Assembly: GCF_020084865.1 (NCBI RefSeq)
Contig: NZ_CP071953.1
Location: 2,542,001-2,606,000 of the forward strand
DNA length: 64,000 nt
DNA from: Candidatus Kaistella beijingensis
Lineage (GTDB): Bacteria; Bacteroidota; Bacteroidia; Flavobacteriales; Weeksellaceae
Direction of reading: 5' to 3'
Below, piece after piece: positions 24,306-32,703 of the stretch. The stretch's first letter is position 1. The number at the start of each line of letters is the position of its first letter. The notes beneath the pieces were generated by a model. The model worked only from the letters and a program-made list of their open reading frames with translations. It was not told the origin of the DNA and did no database searches. Made by a program: the position numbers and the translations under genes.

Positions 24306-25511
24306 ATGGACCTCAAATCAAACGAACCATTTTGGCTCGTAAAAAACGGAATTATTTCTTCTTATCCCTCTTTAAAAAATGACGAGAGTTGTGATGTGCT
24401 CATCATAGGTGGTGGAATCACAGGAAGCTTAATTGCCCATCAAATGGTCAAAGACGGCCACAAAACGATCCTCATCGACAAGCGAGAGATTGCCAACGGA
24501 AGCAGTTCCGCTACAACTTCAATGCTTCAATATGAAATCGATATTCCTCTTTACGAACTCATCGAAAAAATCGGCGAAAAAGGTGCGGTGGAAAGTTATG
24601 AAGCATGTTCAAAATCGATAGATGATTTGGCAAAAATCTCTAAAGAAATCAAATCCAATGCAGGTTTTGAAAAAAAGGATTCTTTGTATTTCGCCTCGAA
24701 AAAGAAAGATGTTTCGTGGCTTCAAAAAGAATTCGAAGCACGCAAAAAAGCAGGTTTCAAGGTGAAATGGTTGGAACCCGAACAAATTTCCAAAAAATTC
24801 GGATTGCAAAAAACCTTCGGCGGAATTCTTTCCGAACAAGGCGCAAGTATCGACGCTTTTAAATTCGCTCACGAACTTTTAGATTTCAACGTCAAAAAAG
24901 GCTTAAAAATTTTCGACAAAACCGAAATGAAATCCGTGAAATATCACAAAACTTTCAATGAGGTTCTCACCACCGAAAATCACAGAATCAAGGCGAAGAA
25001 AATCATTTACTGCATCGGCTACGAGAGCAAAAGTTTAATCAATGAAGATTTTGTGAAACTGAAAAGTACTTTTGCAGTCGTTTCAGAAATTGACGAAAAA
25101 AAGCTGGAGAAATTTGGAAACACGCTTTTCTGGAACACCGATGATCCTTACATTTATATGCGTACAAACGATGATGGAAGACTTTTAATTGGTGGTGGCG
25201 ACGAAGATTTTCGCGATCCAGAAAAACGCGACGCGATGCTTTCGCAGAAAGAAAAGGAAATTTTAAAAACCCTAAAGAAAATCCTTCCAGAATATCAATT
25301 TTACACCGATTTTACTTGGGCAGGAACTTTCGGCGAAACCAAAGATGGACTTCCTTACATCGGAACACACAAAAATTTCAAGAATTCCTATTTCGTTTTA
25401 GGTTTTGGCGGAAACGGCATCACTTTCTCCGTCACTGGAATGGAAATGGCTTCCAATTTTATGAAAAACAAGAAACATGCTTTAACGGAATTTTTTAAAT
25501 TCGGTAGATAA
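24306..25511 (+). CDS. FAD-dependent oxidoreductase (DAO family)
   Basis: 401 residues. The N-terminal dinucleotide fold CDVLIIGGGITGSLIA (GGGITG at 35-40) is followed by ILIDKREIANGSSSATTSM, and the C-terminal FAD motif is YFVLGFGGNGITFSVTGMEM. It resembles glycine/D-amino-acid oxidase-type proteins without the Rieske domain found in some relatives. The substrate is unknown. It ends 2 bp before the MBL exonuclease gene, so it probably belongs to the same transcript as the repair genes; whether it works with them is open. Confidence 0.85.
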   Translation: MDLKSNEPFWLVKNGIISSYPSLKNDESCDVLIIGGGITGSLIAHQMVKDGHKTILIDKREIANGSSSATTSMLQYEIDIPLYELIEKIGEKGAVESYEACSKSIDDLAKISKEIKSNAGFEKKDSLYFASKKKDVSWLQKEFEARKKAGFKVKWLEPEQISKKFGLQKTFGGILSEQGASIDAFKFAHELLDFNVKKGLKIFDKTEMKSVKYHKTFNEVLTTENHRIKAKKIIYCIGYESKSLINEDFVKLKSTFAVVSEIDEKKLEKFGNTLFWNTDDPYIYMRTNDDGRLLIGGGDEDFRDPEKRDAMLSQKEKEILKTLKKILPEYQFYTDFTWAGTFGETKDGLPYIGTHKNFKNSYFVLGFGGNGITFSVTGMEMASNFMKNKKHALTEFFKFGR

Positions 25512-25513
25512 TT

Positions 25514-26530
25514 ATGAAACTCGTCGAATTCACCAACAAAGGCATTTACTGCATCCCCGGAAAATTCTACATCGATCCTTGGAAACCTGTCGATTTGGCG
25601 ATAATTTCACACGGACACGGCGATCATGCAAGATGGGGAATGAAAAAATATTTGTGTCACCATTTCACAAAACCCATTCTCAAACACAGAATCGGTAAAG
25701 ACATCGAAGTTCAAGGCGTAGAATACGGCGAAGAAATCAACATCAATGGCGTAAAAGTTTCTTTTTTTCCGGCAGGACATATCGTCGGTTCCGCCCAAAT
25801 CCGAATGGAATATAAAGGTTTTGTCACAGTCTTTTCCGGCGATTACAAAGTTCAGGATGACGGACTTTCAACTCCTTTTGAATTGGTGAAATGCAACGAA
25901 TTCATTACAGAAAGCACTTTTGGTTTGCCGATTTACAATTGGCTTTCTCCCGAACAATATTCCGAGCAGATGAAAACTTGGGTGGAAAAAAACCGCGAAC
26001 AGGGAAAAACCTCTGTTTTCATCGGCTACTCTTTAGGAAAAGCGCAACGAATTATGAAGTCGCTTGAAGGTTACGGCAAGATTTTCGTCCATCATTCCAT
26101 AGGAAAAATTAATGAAGCCATCGAATCTTCAGGAATTCAAATCCCTGAATATGAAACCGTTTATTTTAATGATGATTTAAAAAAAGTGAATCAGGAAATC
26201 GTCATTCTGCCACCTGCTTTGCTCGATTCCAACTTAATCCGAAAAATTCCAAATCGAGCAACAGGAATTTGTTCCGGTTGGATGCAGGTTCGAGGTTCGA
26301 GAAGATGGCGCTCTGCTGATGCCGGTTTTGCCATTTCCGATCACGCTGATTGGAACGGACTTTTAGAAACGGTAAAAGCAACCGGCGCCGAAAAAGTTCA
26401 TGTTACACACGGACAAACCGCAGTTTTTTCAAAATATTTAAACGAACTCGGAATCGATGCCGATGAAGTGAAAACAAATTACGGCGACGAAGAAACGGAA
26501 GAAAAAGAAATCCTTGAAGGAAATAAATAA
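25514..26530 (+). CDS. Ligase-associated DNA exonuclease (metallo-beta-lactamase/beta-CASP type)
   Basis: 338 residues. Metal motif H33-G-H35-G-D37-H38 (SHGHGDHARWG), then FFPAGHIVGSAQI, VFSGDYKVQDDG, ITESTFGLP and a C-terminal FAISDHADWNGLL and VTHGQTA: the YSH1-like MBL plus beta-CASP organisation of the ligase-associated exonuclease family. It is first of four repair genes here (exonuclease, ligase, helicase, PdeM) that commonly cluster in bacteria. It lies directly behind the FAD oxidoreductase. Confidence 0.9.
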   Translation: MKLVEFTNKGIYCIPGKFYIDPWKPVDLAIISHGHGDHARWGMKKYLCHHFTKPILKHRIGKDIEVQGVEYGEEININGVKVSFFPAGHIVGSAQIRMEYKGFVTVFSGDYKVQDDGLSTPFELVKCNEFITESTFGLPIYNWLSPEQYSEQMKTWVEKNREQGKTSVFIGYSLGKAQRIMKSLEGYGKIFVHHSIGKINEAIESSGIQIPEYETVYFNDDLKKVNQEIVILPPALLDSNLIRKIPNRATGICSGWMQVRGSRRWRSADAGFAISDHADWNGLLETVKATGAEKVHVTHGQTAVFSKYLNELGIDADEVKTNYGDEETEEKEILEGNK

Positions 26531-26598
26531 CACTAAAACCAAAAATATTTCAAAATCTCATATCCCGAAATACGAAGCTCGTAACTCGTTCCTTGCAA

Positions 26599-28179
26599 AT
26601 GAAAACCTTCGCCCAACTCATAACCTCTTTGGAAAGCACCAACAAAACCAACGCAAAAATCGATGCGATGGTTCATTACCTACAAACCGCTCCCGAAAAT
26701 GACAAACTTTGGTTTCTTGCATTGTTCACCGGAAAACGTCCGAAAAGACCTGTCAATACAAATCTTTTAAAATTATGGGCTTTAGAAATTACCCAACTTC
26801 CGGAATGGCTTTTTTTGGAAAGTTATTCTTCAGTCGGTGATTTGGGAGAAACTTTATCGCTTATTTTGCCACCTCCAGTAAATGAAATCGACAAGTCACT
26901 TTCACAATGGATGTCGGAATTGATTGATTTAAAAGACAAAACCGAAGAAGAGAAAAGGATATATGTGATCGAAAGTTGGAACGGTTTAAATTACACTGAA
27001 CGATTTATTTTCAACAAGTTAATTGGCGGAAGTTTTCGAATTGGAGTTTCCAAAAAATTGTTAATCAATGCTTTGTCGAAATATTCTGAAATTGATTCAA
27101 GTCAGTTGATGCACAGCATTATGGGAAAATGGAATGTGGAAGAAACGAATTTTGAGGATTTAATTTCCGGAACCAATATCAATCCAGACAATTCAAAACC
27201 TTACCCGTTTTGTCTCGCTTATCCGATCGAGAAAGAAATTCACGAACTCGGAAATCCCGAAGATTGGCAAGCGGAATACAAGTGGGACGGAATTCGCGGA
27301 CAATTAATCAAACGAAACAATGAAATTTTTCTTTGGTCGCGAGGAGAAGAATTGGTCACACCGCAATTTCCCGAACTCGTTTCTGCTTTAGAAAAGATGG
27401 AAGGTGACTTTGTTTTGGATGGCGAAATTTTAGCAGTAGTTGACAATCAGGTTTTGAATTTTAACGAGCTTCAAAAACGTTTAAACCGAAAAACAATCAC
27501 CGCAAAAATGTTGAAGGAAATTCCGGTTAAATCCTTTGTTTACGATATTTTGGAGTTTAATGGCGAAGATTTGCGGGAAAAACCATTATCGGAAAGAAGA
27601 GCAATACTTGAAAAACTCATCAATGAAAATCCTCACGAAAACATCAAACTTTCTGAAATAATACAATATAAAAATTGGGAAGAATTAACCGAAATTCGTT
27701 CCAATTCAAGAGAAAACAACAGCGAAGGTTTGATGCTGAAACAGAAAAATTCCCACTATCATTCCGGAAGAAAAAAAGGCGATTGGTGGAAATGGAAAGT
27801 CGATGCTTTAACGATTGACGCCGTTTTGATTTACGCCCAAAAAGGAAGCGGAAGAAGAAGCGGTTATTACACCGATTATACTTTCGCCGTGAAAAAAGAG
27901 GATCAATTGGTCACGATTGCAAAAGCGTATTCCGGGTTAACCGACAAAGAAATTATGGAAGTCAGCAAGTTTGTTACAAAGAATTCATTAGAAAAATTCG
28001 GACCTGTCCGAACCGTAAAACCAGAATTGGTTTTCGAAATAGCATTTGAAGGAATTGGTTATAGCAATCGCCATAAAAGTGGTGTTGCATTGCGTTTTCC
28101 AAGAATTGTTCGTTGGCGACGCGATAAAAAAGTAGATGAAATTGACGATATTGAAGAGGTGAAAAAACTCATTAGATAA
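26599..28179 (+). CDS. ATP-dependent DNA ligase (bacterial LigB/C type of the repair cluster)
   Basis: 526 residues from the ATG at 26599; an in-frame TTG six bases earlier is not needed. An N-terminal helical domain (about 1-200) precedes the nucleotidyltransferase core: adenylated Lys228 in EYKWDGIRG, then DGEILA, a SEGLMLK motif and WWKWKVD, and finally the OB domain ending GVALRFPRIVRWR. It seals nicks using ATP and is distinct from the essential NAD-dependent ligase. It is clustered with the exonuclease and the DEXH helicase. Confidence 0.93.
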   Translation: MKTFAQLITSLESTNKTNAKIDAMVHYLQTAPENDKLWFLALFTGKRPKRPVNTNLLKLWALEITQLPEWLFLESYSSVGDLGETLSLILPPPVNEIDKSLSQWMSELIDLKDKTEEEKRIYVIESWNGLNYTERFIFNKLIGGSFRIGVSKKLLINALSKYSEIDSSQLMHSIMGKWNVEETNFEDLISGTNINPDNSKPYPFCLAYPIEKEIHELGNPEDWQAEYKWDGIRGQLIKRNNEIFLWSRGEELVTPQFPELVSALEKMEGDFVLDGEILAVVDNQVLNFNELQKRLNRKTITAKMLKEIPVKSFVYDILEFNGEDLREKPLSERRAILEKLINENPHENIKLSEIIQYKNWEELTEIRSNSRENNSEGLMLKQKNSHYHSGRKKGDWWKWKVDALTIDAVLIYAQKGSGRRSGYYTDYTFAVKKEDQLVTIAKAYSGLTDKEIMEVSKFVTKNSLEKFGPVRTVKPELVFEIAFEGIGYSNRHKSGVALRFPRIVRWRRDKKVDEIDDIEEVKKLIR

Positions 28180-28305
28180 TTAGAGAGAAATTTTTGTAAT
28201 AACAATTTTCAATTAAAGACTTTGTCATCCTGAGGTAAAGTTTATCCTGAGCTCGTCGAAGGAAAGGATGCTTTTAGACAAAAATTCCAAAACAATTTTA
28301 ATTAA

Positions 28306-30762
28306 ATGCCCGAAAAATTCCAATCTTCCGAAGGCTACAAAATCGTTCAAAAATGGTTGAACGAAAAAGATTTCGTGCCTTTCGGATTTCAAATGGAAAC
28401 TTGGGAGAAATTTGGGAAAAATTACAGCGGAATGGTCATCGCACCGACTGGATTTGGAAAAACATTCTCTGTTTTTTTAGCGGTGATCATTGACTTTCTA
28501 AATCATCCGGAAAATTATAAAGACGGTTTAAAGTTACTGTGGATTACGCCGCTTCGTGCATTGGCAAAAGACATCGCAAAAGCAATGACAGAAGCCATCG
28601 ACGAAATAGGTCTCGATTGGAACGTAGCCGTTCGAAACGGAGATACGCCACAATCGGAAAGGGTTTCACAGACCAAAAAAATGCCCGAAATTTTAATCAT
28701 CACGCCCGAAAGTTTGCAACTTCTTTTGGCTCAAAAAAATAATCAAAGATTTTTCAAAAGTCTAAAATGTGTTGCGGTTGACGAGTGGCATGAACTTTTA
28801 GGCTCGAAACGCGGTGTTTTGGTGGAGTTGGCTTTGTCGCAAATTTTATCGTATCAAAAAAATATCAAAATTTGGGGAATCACCGCAACCATCGGTAATC
28901 TCGATGAAGCAATGGAAGTTTTGATTCCCTACAAAATCAAAAAAACAAAAGTCGTTGCCAAAGAAAAAAAGAAAATCGACATTCTTCCGGTTTTTCCTGA
29001 CGAGGTTGAAATTCTTCCTTGGGCAGGACATCTAGGCGGAAAACTCGTCGATAAAGTGGTTCCCATTATTTTGGAAAGCAAAACGACTTTGGTTTTCACG
29101 AACACTCGAAGTCAGGCGGAAATGTGGTATCAAATGCTGTTGAAAGAATATCCCGATTTTGCAGGTCAAATCGCGATTCATCACAGTTCCATCGATCGAG
29201 AATTGAGAATTTGGATCGAGGAAAATTTAAGTTCGGGTTATTTGAAAGCGGCGATTTCAACTTCCTCATTGGATTTGGGAGTCGATTTCAAACCAGTTGA
29301 TACCGTCATTCAAATCGGTTCCAGCAAAGGTGTCGCGCGATTTTTACAACGAGCGGGAAGAAGCGGACATTCCCCATTTGAAACTTCGAAAATTTATTTT
29401 GTTCCCACTCATTCCTTAGAATTAATCGAGGTTTCCGCCTTGAAAGAAGCCGTGAAACAAAAAGTCATCGAGCCAAGAATTCCGCAAGTGATGACTTTCG
29501 ATGTGTTGGTTCAGTTTCTCATGACTTTGGCGGTTGGAGATGGTTTTGAGGAGAAAAAATTATTTAAGCAAATCAAAAACACTTTCGCTTTCCGAGAAAT
29601 TTCGGAAGAAGAATGGATGAGTTTATTACAGTTTATCACAATTGGAGGCGGCGCACTGAAAAATTATCAGGAATATCATAAAGTCGTCATCGAAAACGGA
29701 ATTTATAAAGTCACGAACCGCAGAATTGCCATGCTTCATCGGATGAACGTCGGCGTTATTGTAAGCGATGCGATGATGAAGGTAAAATTCGTTAGCGGCG
29801 GTTACATCGGAATGATTGAGGAATATTTCATCACTCGCTTAAAACCTGAAGACAAATTTATTTTGGCGGGGAGAGTTTTGGAAATTTCCCACATCAAAGA
29901 AATGACGGTTTATGTGAGAAATGCAAAAGGTAAAGCGCAAATTCCGAGTTATTTGGGAGGACGATTGCCTTTGACCTCTTATTTGAGTCAGTTTTTGCGA
30001 TTGAAATTATCTGATTCTTTGCAGGCGAAATCTTTTGAAAAAGAGTTGAAATTTCTGCATCCGCTTTTGGTAAATCAAGAGGAAAATTCACATATTCCGA
30101 AAGATGACGAGTTTTTGGTGGAAATGATTGAAACCCGCGATGGACACCACCTTTTCATGTATCCGTTTGAGGGGAGATTAATCCATGAAGTCATGTCGGC
30201 TTTAATTGCTTTTAGGATTTCTAAAATTACGCCGATTTCGTTTTCCATGGCGATGAACGATTACGGTTTTGAATTGTTGAGTTCGCAGGAAATTCCCATC
30301 AATCAAGAGAATTTGAAGAAAATCCTTTCCAAGGAAAACCTGATTCAAGATGTTTTGAGCAGTGTAAACGCAACCGAAATGGCGCGACGGAAATTTCGGG
30401 ATATCGCCGTCATTTCAGGAATGGTGGTTCAGAATTATCCCGGTTTGCAAAAAAACAATAAAAGTTTGCAGGCAAGTTCGGGTTTGATTTTCAATGTTTT
30501 GGAAGATTACAATCCTGAAAATTTATTGCTGAAGCAAGCCTATACCGAAGTTTTCAACCAACAAATCGACGAACACCGTTTGATGGAAGCGTTTAAAAGA
30601 ATCGAGAATTCTAAAATTATTCTGAAATTTGCGAATGCGTTCACACCGTTAAGTTTCCCGATAAAAGTCGATAGCCTAAGACAAAGTTTGTCGAGCGAAG
30701 ATTTAGACGCAAGAATTTTGCGGTTGCAAAATGAGTCGATGAAAAAAAACAAAAAACGATAA
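28306..30762 (+). CDS. Ligase-associated DEXH-box helicase (Lhr-like)
   Basis: 818 residues. RecA domain 1 has Walker A APTGFGKT (46-53) and the VDEWHE box (about 158-163); motif III is ITATIGN. RecA domain 2 has LVFTNTRSQAEMWYQ, ISTSSLDLGVDF and FLQRAGRSGHSP. The C-terminal half (about 400-818) is the winged-helix and Lhr-core region with the HHLFMYPFEGR segment. It is a predicted 3'-5' DNA translocase of the ligase-associated repair set. A short GACGCGATTTATCGCG hairpin repeat follows its stop at about 30768. Confidence 0.92.
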   Translation: MPEKFQSSEGYKIVQKWLNEKDFVPFGFQMETWEKFGKNYSGMVIAPTGFGKTFSVFLAVIIDFLNHPENYKDGLKLLWITPLRALAKDIAKAMTEAIDEIGLDWNVAVRNGDTPQSERVSQTKKMPEILIITPESLQLLLAQKNNQRFFKSLKCVAVDEWHELLGSKRGVLVELALSQILSYQKNIKIWGITATIGNLDEAMEVLIPYKIKKTKVVAKEKKKIDILPVFPDEVEILPWAGHLGGKLVDKVVPIILESKTTLVFTNTRSQAEMWYQMLLKEYPDFAGQIAIHHSSIDRELRIWIEENLSSGYLKAAISTSSLDLGVDFKPVDTVIQIGSSKGVARFLQRAGRSGHSPFETSKIYFVPTHSLELIEVSALKEAVKQKVIEPRIPQVMTFDVLVQFLMTLAVGDGFEEKKLFKQIKNTFAFREISEEEWMSLLQFITIGGGALKNYQEYHKVVIENGIYKVTNRRIAMLHRMNVGVIVSDAMMKVKFVSGGYIGMIEEYFITRLKPEDKFILAGRVLEISHIKEMTVYVRNAKGKAQIPSYLGGRLPLTSYLSQFLRLKLSDSLQAKSFEKELKFLHPLLVNQEENSHIPKDDEFLVEMIETRDGHHLFMYPFEGRLIHEVMSALIAFRISKITPISFSMAMNDYGFELLSSQEIPINQENLKKILSKENLIQDVLSSVNATEMARRKFRDIAVISGMVVQNYPGLQKNNKSLQASSGLIFNVLEDYNPENLLLKQAYTEVFNQQIDEHRLMEAFKRIENSKIILKFANAFTPLSFPIKVDSLRQSLSSEDLDARILRLQNESMKKNKKR

Positions 30763-30850
30763 TGTAGAGACGCGATTTATCGCGTGTCACAGCAAGAATT
30801 GCGCAATCAAAAAATATTCAAAACGAAACCTTTAAAAATGCGTCCAAACA

Positions 30851-31014
30851 AACCACAAAAGTCACAAAAGTGATAAATCTATTTTTGACCTTTTTAAATT
30901 AATAACCTATAAGAACACAAAATTGAAAATCGAAGATTTTCAAACTTTTGTGCGCTAAATTGGGTTTTTAAGATTTAGATTGCATCAACATATTCTTTTG
31001 GGACTTTTGTGGTT
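30851..31014. repeat. AACCACAAAAG-ended symmetric element, copy 1
   Basis: 164 bp. The ends AACCACAAAAGTCACAAAAG (30851-30870) and the inverted copy at 30995-31014 match at 19 of 20 positions. A 9-bp stem TTGAAAATC/GATTTTCAA with a GAA loop (30923-30943) lies exactly at the centre. Confidence 0.75.
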
Positions 31015-31064
31015 AAATTACTTTTCACATAATTTGTTTTTATCGATTTTTGCAGTTACAAATT

Positions 31065-31124
31065 ATGATTCAAACCCTTTCAAAAAATATCCAAAACGAA
31101 ACCTTTAAAAATGCGTTCAAATAA
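31065..31124 (+). pseudogene. Duplicated 5' end of pdeM (19-codon remnant)
   Basis: ATG at 31065, exactly 273 bp before the pdeM ATG. It encodes MIQTLSKNIQNET like the real gene, then diverges (FKNAFK) and stops at 31122-31124. The remnant arose from the tandem duplication. It may still be translated as a short peptide because the promoter copy is included. Confidence 0.7.
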
Positions 31125-31287
31125 ACCACAAAAGTCACAAAAGTGATAAATCTATTTTTGACCTTTTTAAATTAATAACCTATAAGAACACAAAATTGAA
31201 AATCGAAGATTTTCAAACTTTTGTGCGCTAAATTGGGTTTTTAAGATTTAGATTGCATCAACATATTCTTTTGGGACTTTTGTGGTT
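31124..31287. repeat. AACCACAAAAG-ended symmetric element, copy 2
   Basis: Second copy of the 30851-31014 element, carried by the tandem duplication, again with terminal inverted repeats and a central GAA-loop hairpin. Confidence 0.7.
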
Positions 31288-31337
31288 AAATTACTTTTCA
31301 CATAATTTGTTTTTATCGATTTTTGCACTTACAAATT

Positions 31338-31982
31338 ATGATTCAAACCCTTTCAAAAAATATCCAAAACGAAACCTTGATGTTCACCAACCAAAAAGCC
31401 ATCTTTTGGGAACGTGAAAAAACCGTAATTATCAGCGATTTGCACGTCGGAAAATCTGCGCATTTTAGAAAAAGTGGAATTGCTGTTTCTTCCGAAATTC
31501 TTCTGGATGATTTGAAGGTTTTGGAAAATCTAATTGAGTATTTTCAAGCCGAAAAACTCATTATTGTTGGCGATTTATTTCATGCGGGAATGAACAGCGA
31601 CCTCAACATTTTCTGCGAATGGCGAAACAAATATTCTTCTTTAAAAATTATTTTGGTTAAAGGAAATCACGACCGAATTCAAGCCAAATTTTACGAAGAA
31701 AATTGTATTGAGATTGTTGAAGATTTAATAGATATTGAACCGTTTACTTTTATTCACGAACCCAATAATCATTCCGAAAAATTCTCTATTTCTGGTCATA
31801 TTCATCCTGGAATTATTCTTTATGGAAAAGCGAAACAGGCGATAAAACTTCCTTGTTTTGCGATTTCCGAAAATCAAATTATTTTGCCCGCGTTCAGCAA
31901 ATTTACCGGGCTTTACACCAAACCGCTTCATCAAAATTTCAAATTTATTGCATTTACAAAAGGCACTATTTTTGAAGTTTAG
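31338..31982 (+). CDS. pdeM: Ligase-associated metallophosphoesterase PdeM
   Basis: 214 residues from the ATG at 31338. Metallophosphoesterase motifs are complete: D34-L-H36 in ISDLHVGK, GDLFHAG, KGNHD and the terminal SGHIHPG. This family is the fourth partner of the ligase-associated DNA repair set, a predicted DNA-processing nuclease or phosphatase. The promoter and first codons are tandemly duplicated upstream (31065). It lies downstream of the helicase in the same direction, but the 575-bp repeat-filled gap probably gives it its own promoter. Confidence 0.9.
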   Translation: MIQTLSKNIQNETLMFTNQKAIFWEREKTVIISDLHVGKSAHFRKSGIAVSSEILLDDLKVLENLIEYFQAEKLIIVGDLFHAGMNSDLNIFCEWRNKYSSLKIILVKGNHDRIQAKFYEENCIEIVEDLIDIEPFTFIHEPNNHSEKFSISGHIHPGIILYGKAKQAIKLPCFAISENQIILPAFSKFTGLYTKPLHQNFKFIAFTKGTIFEV

Positions 31983-31997
31983 CAGGAAAATAATTTT

Positions 31998-32537
31998 ATG
32001 AAAAACTTCACAAAAATTGCAGTTCCCGTTGCTCTGGGGATTTTAGGTCTGTTTATTTTCAATTCATGTTCGGTCGGAATTCCGAAAGGTGCAAAAGCGA
32101 TTCAGAATTTCGATTCCAAAAAGTATCTCGGAAAATGGTATGAAATCGCCCGTTTCGATTATCGTTTTGAGAGAAATATGAACAACGTCACGGCGACTTA
32201 TTCCCTAAAAGATAACGGAAATATTAAGGTGGACAACAAAGGATTTGATTACGTAAAAAACGAATGGAAAGAAAGTATCGGCGAGGCGAAATTCGTAAAT
32301 GAACCGACAGAAGCTCGTTTGAAGGTTTCTTTTTTCAAACCAATTTGGGCGGGTTACAACGTGATCGATTTGGACGAAAATTATAAATACGCTTTGGTTG
32401 CAGGAAACAATTTGGATTATTTGTGGATTCTTTCCCGTGAAAAAACAATCCCTGAAAGTTTTAAACAAAGATTTTTGGAAAAAGCAAAAAAAATCGGCTA
32501 CAAAACGGAAAACCTCATTTGGGTAAAACATGATTAG
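31998..32537 (+). CDS. Lipocalin family lipoprotein (Blc-like)
   Basis: 179 residues. An N-terminal hydrophobic segment ends in FNSC (Cys24, probable lipidation). The bacterial lipocalin pattern follows: KKYLGKWYEIARFDYRFER (GxW motif), NNVTATYSLKDNG, a KVSFFKPIWAGY strand and the ending YALVAGNNLDYLWILSREK. It probably binds fatty acids or lysophospholipids at the outer membrane, as known for Blc. It starts 15 bp after pdeM, so cotranscription is possible. Confidence 0.9.
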   Translation: MKNFTKIAVPVALGILGLFIFNSCSVGIPKGAKAIQNFDSKKYLGKWYEIARFDYRFERNMNNVTATYSLKDNGNIKVDNKGFDYVKNEWKESIGEAKFVNEPTEARLKVSFFKPIWAGYNVIDLDENYKYALVAGNNLDYLWILSREKTIPESFKQRFLEKAKKIGYKTENLIWVKHD

Positions 32538-32544
32538 TTACTTA

Positions 32545-32640
32545 AACCACAAAAGGCACATAAGAAATTGTTGTGGCTCAACTCTAAAATTTTATTACTT
32601 ATAAAATAATTCGCAAAAGATGAAAATCTGAAGATTTTCA
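32545..32640. repeat. Degenerate AACCACAAAAG element (partial)
   Basis: AACCACAAAAGGCACATAAG (32545-32564) matches the end of the 30851 element at most positions, and TGAAAATC/GATTTTCA (32621-32640) matches its central hairpin. The right half is not recognisable and would overlap cinA, so the copy is truncated. Confidence 0.55.
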
Positions 32641-32703
32641 GTTTTGTGTCCTTTTCTATGCTTCATTTGTAAAAAAATAAGCGAAATTTGTAGAAAACAT
32701 TCT

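Larger units (their letters stand above)
30763..31337. other. 575-bp gap between helicase and pdeM, filled by a tandem duplication
   Basis: Starts with the GACGCGATTTATCGCG hairpin and then consists almost entirely of two 273-bp tandem copies (30821-31366). No intact gene; one 19-codon remnant of the pdeM start lies at 31065-31124. Confidence 0.75.
30821..31366. repeat. 273-bp perfect-phase tandem duplication spanning the pdeM start
   Basis: The text beginning AAACGAAACCTTTAAAAATG at 30821 recurs at 31094, and AAACGAAACC recurs again at 31367 inside pdeM, each 273 bp apart. The two full copies differ at only a few positions. Each copy contains the pdeM promoter region and one AACCACAAAAG-type element. 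Confidence 0.85.
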
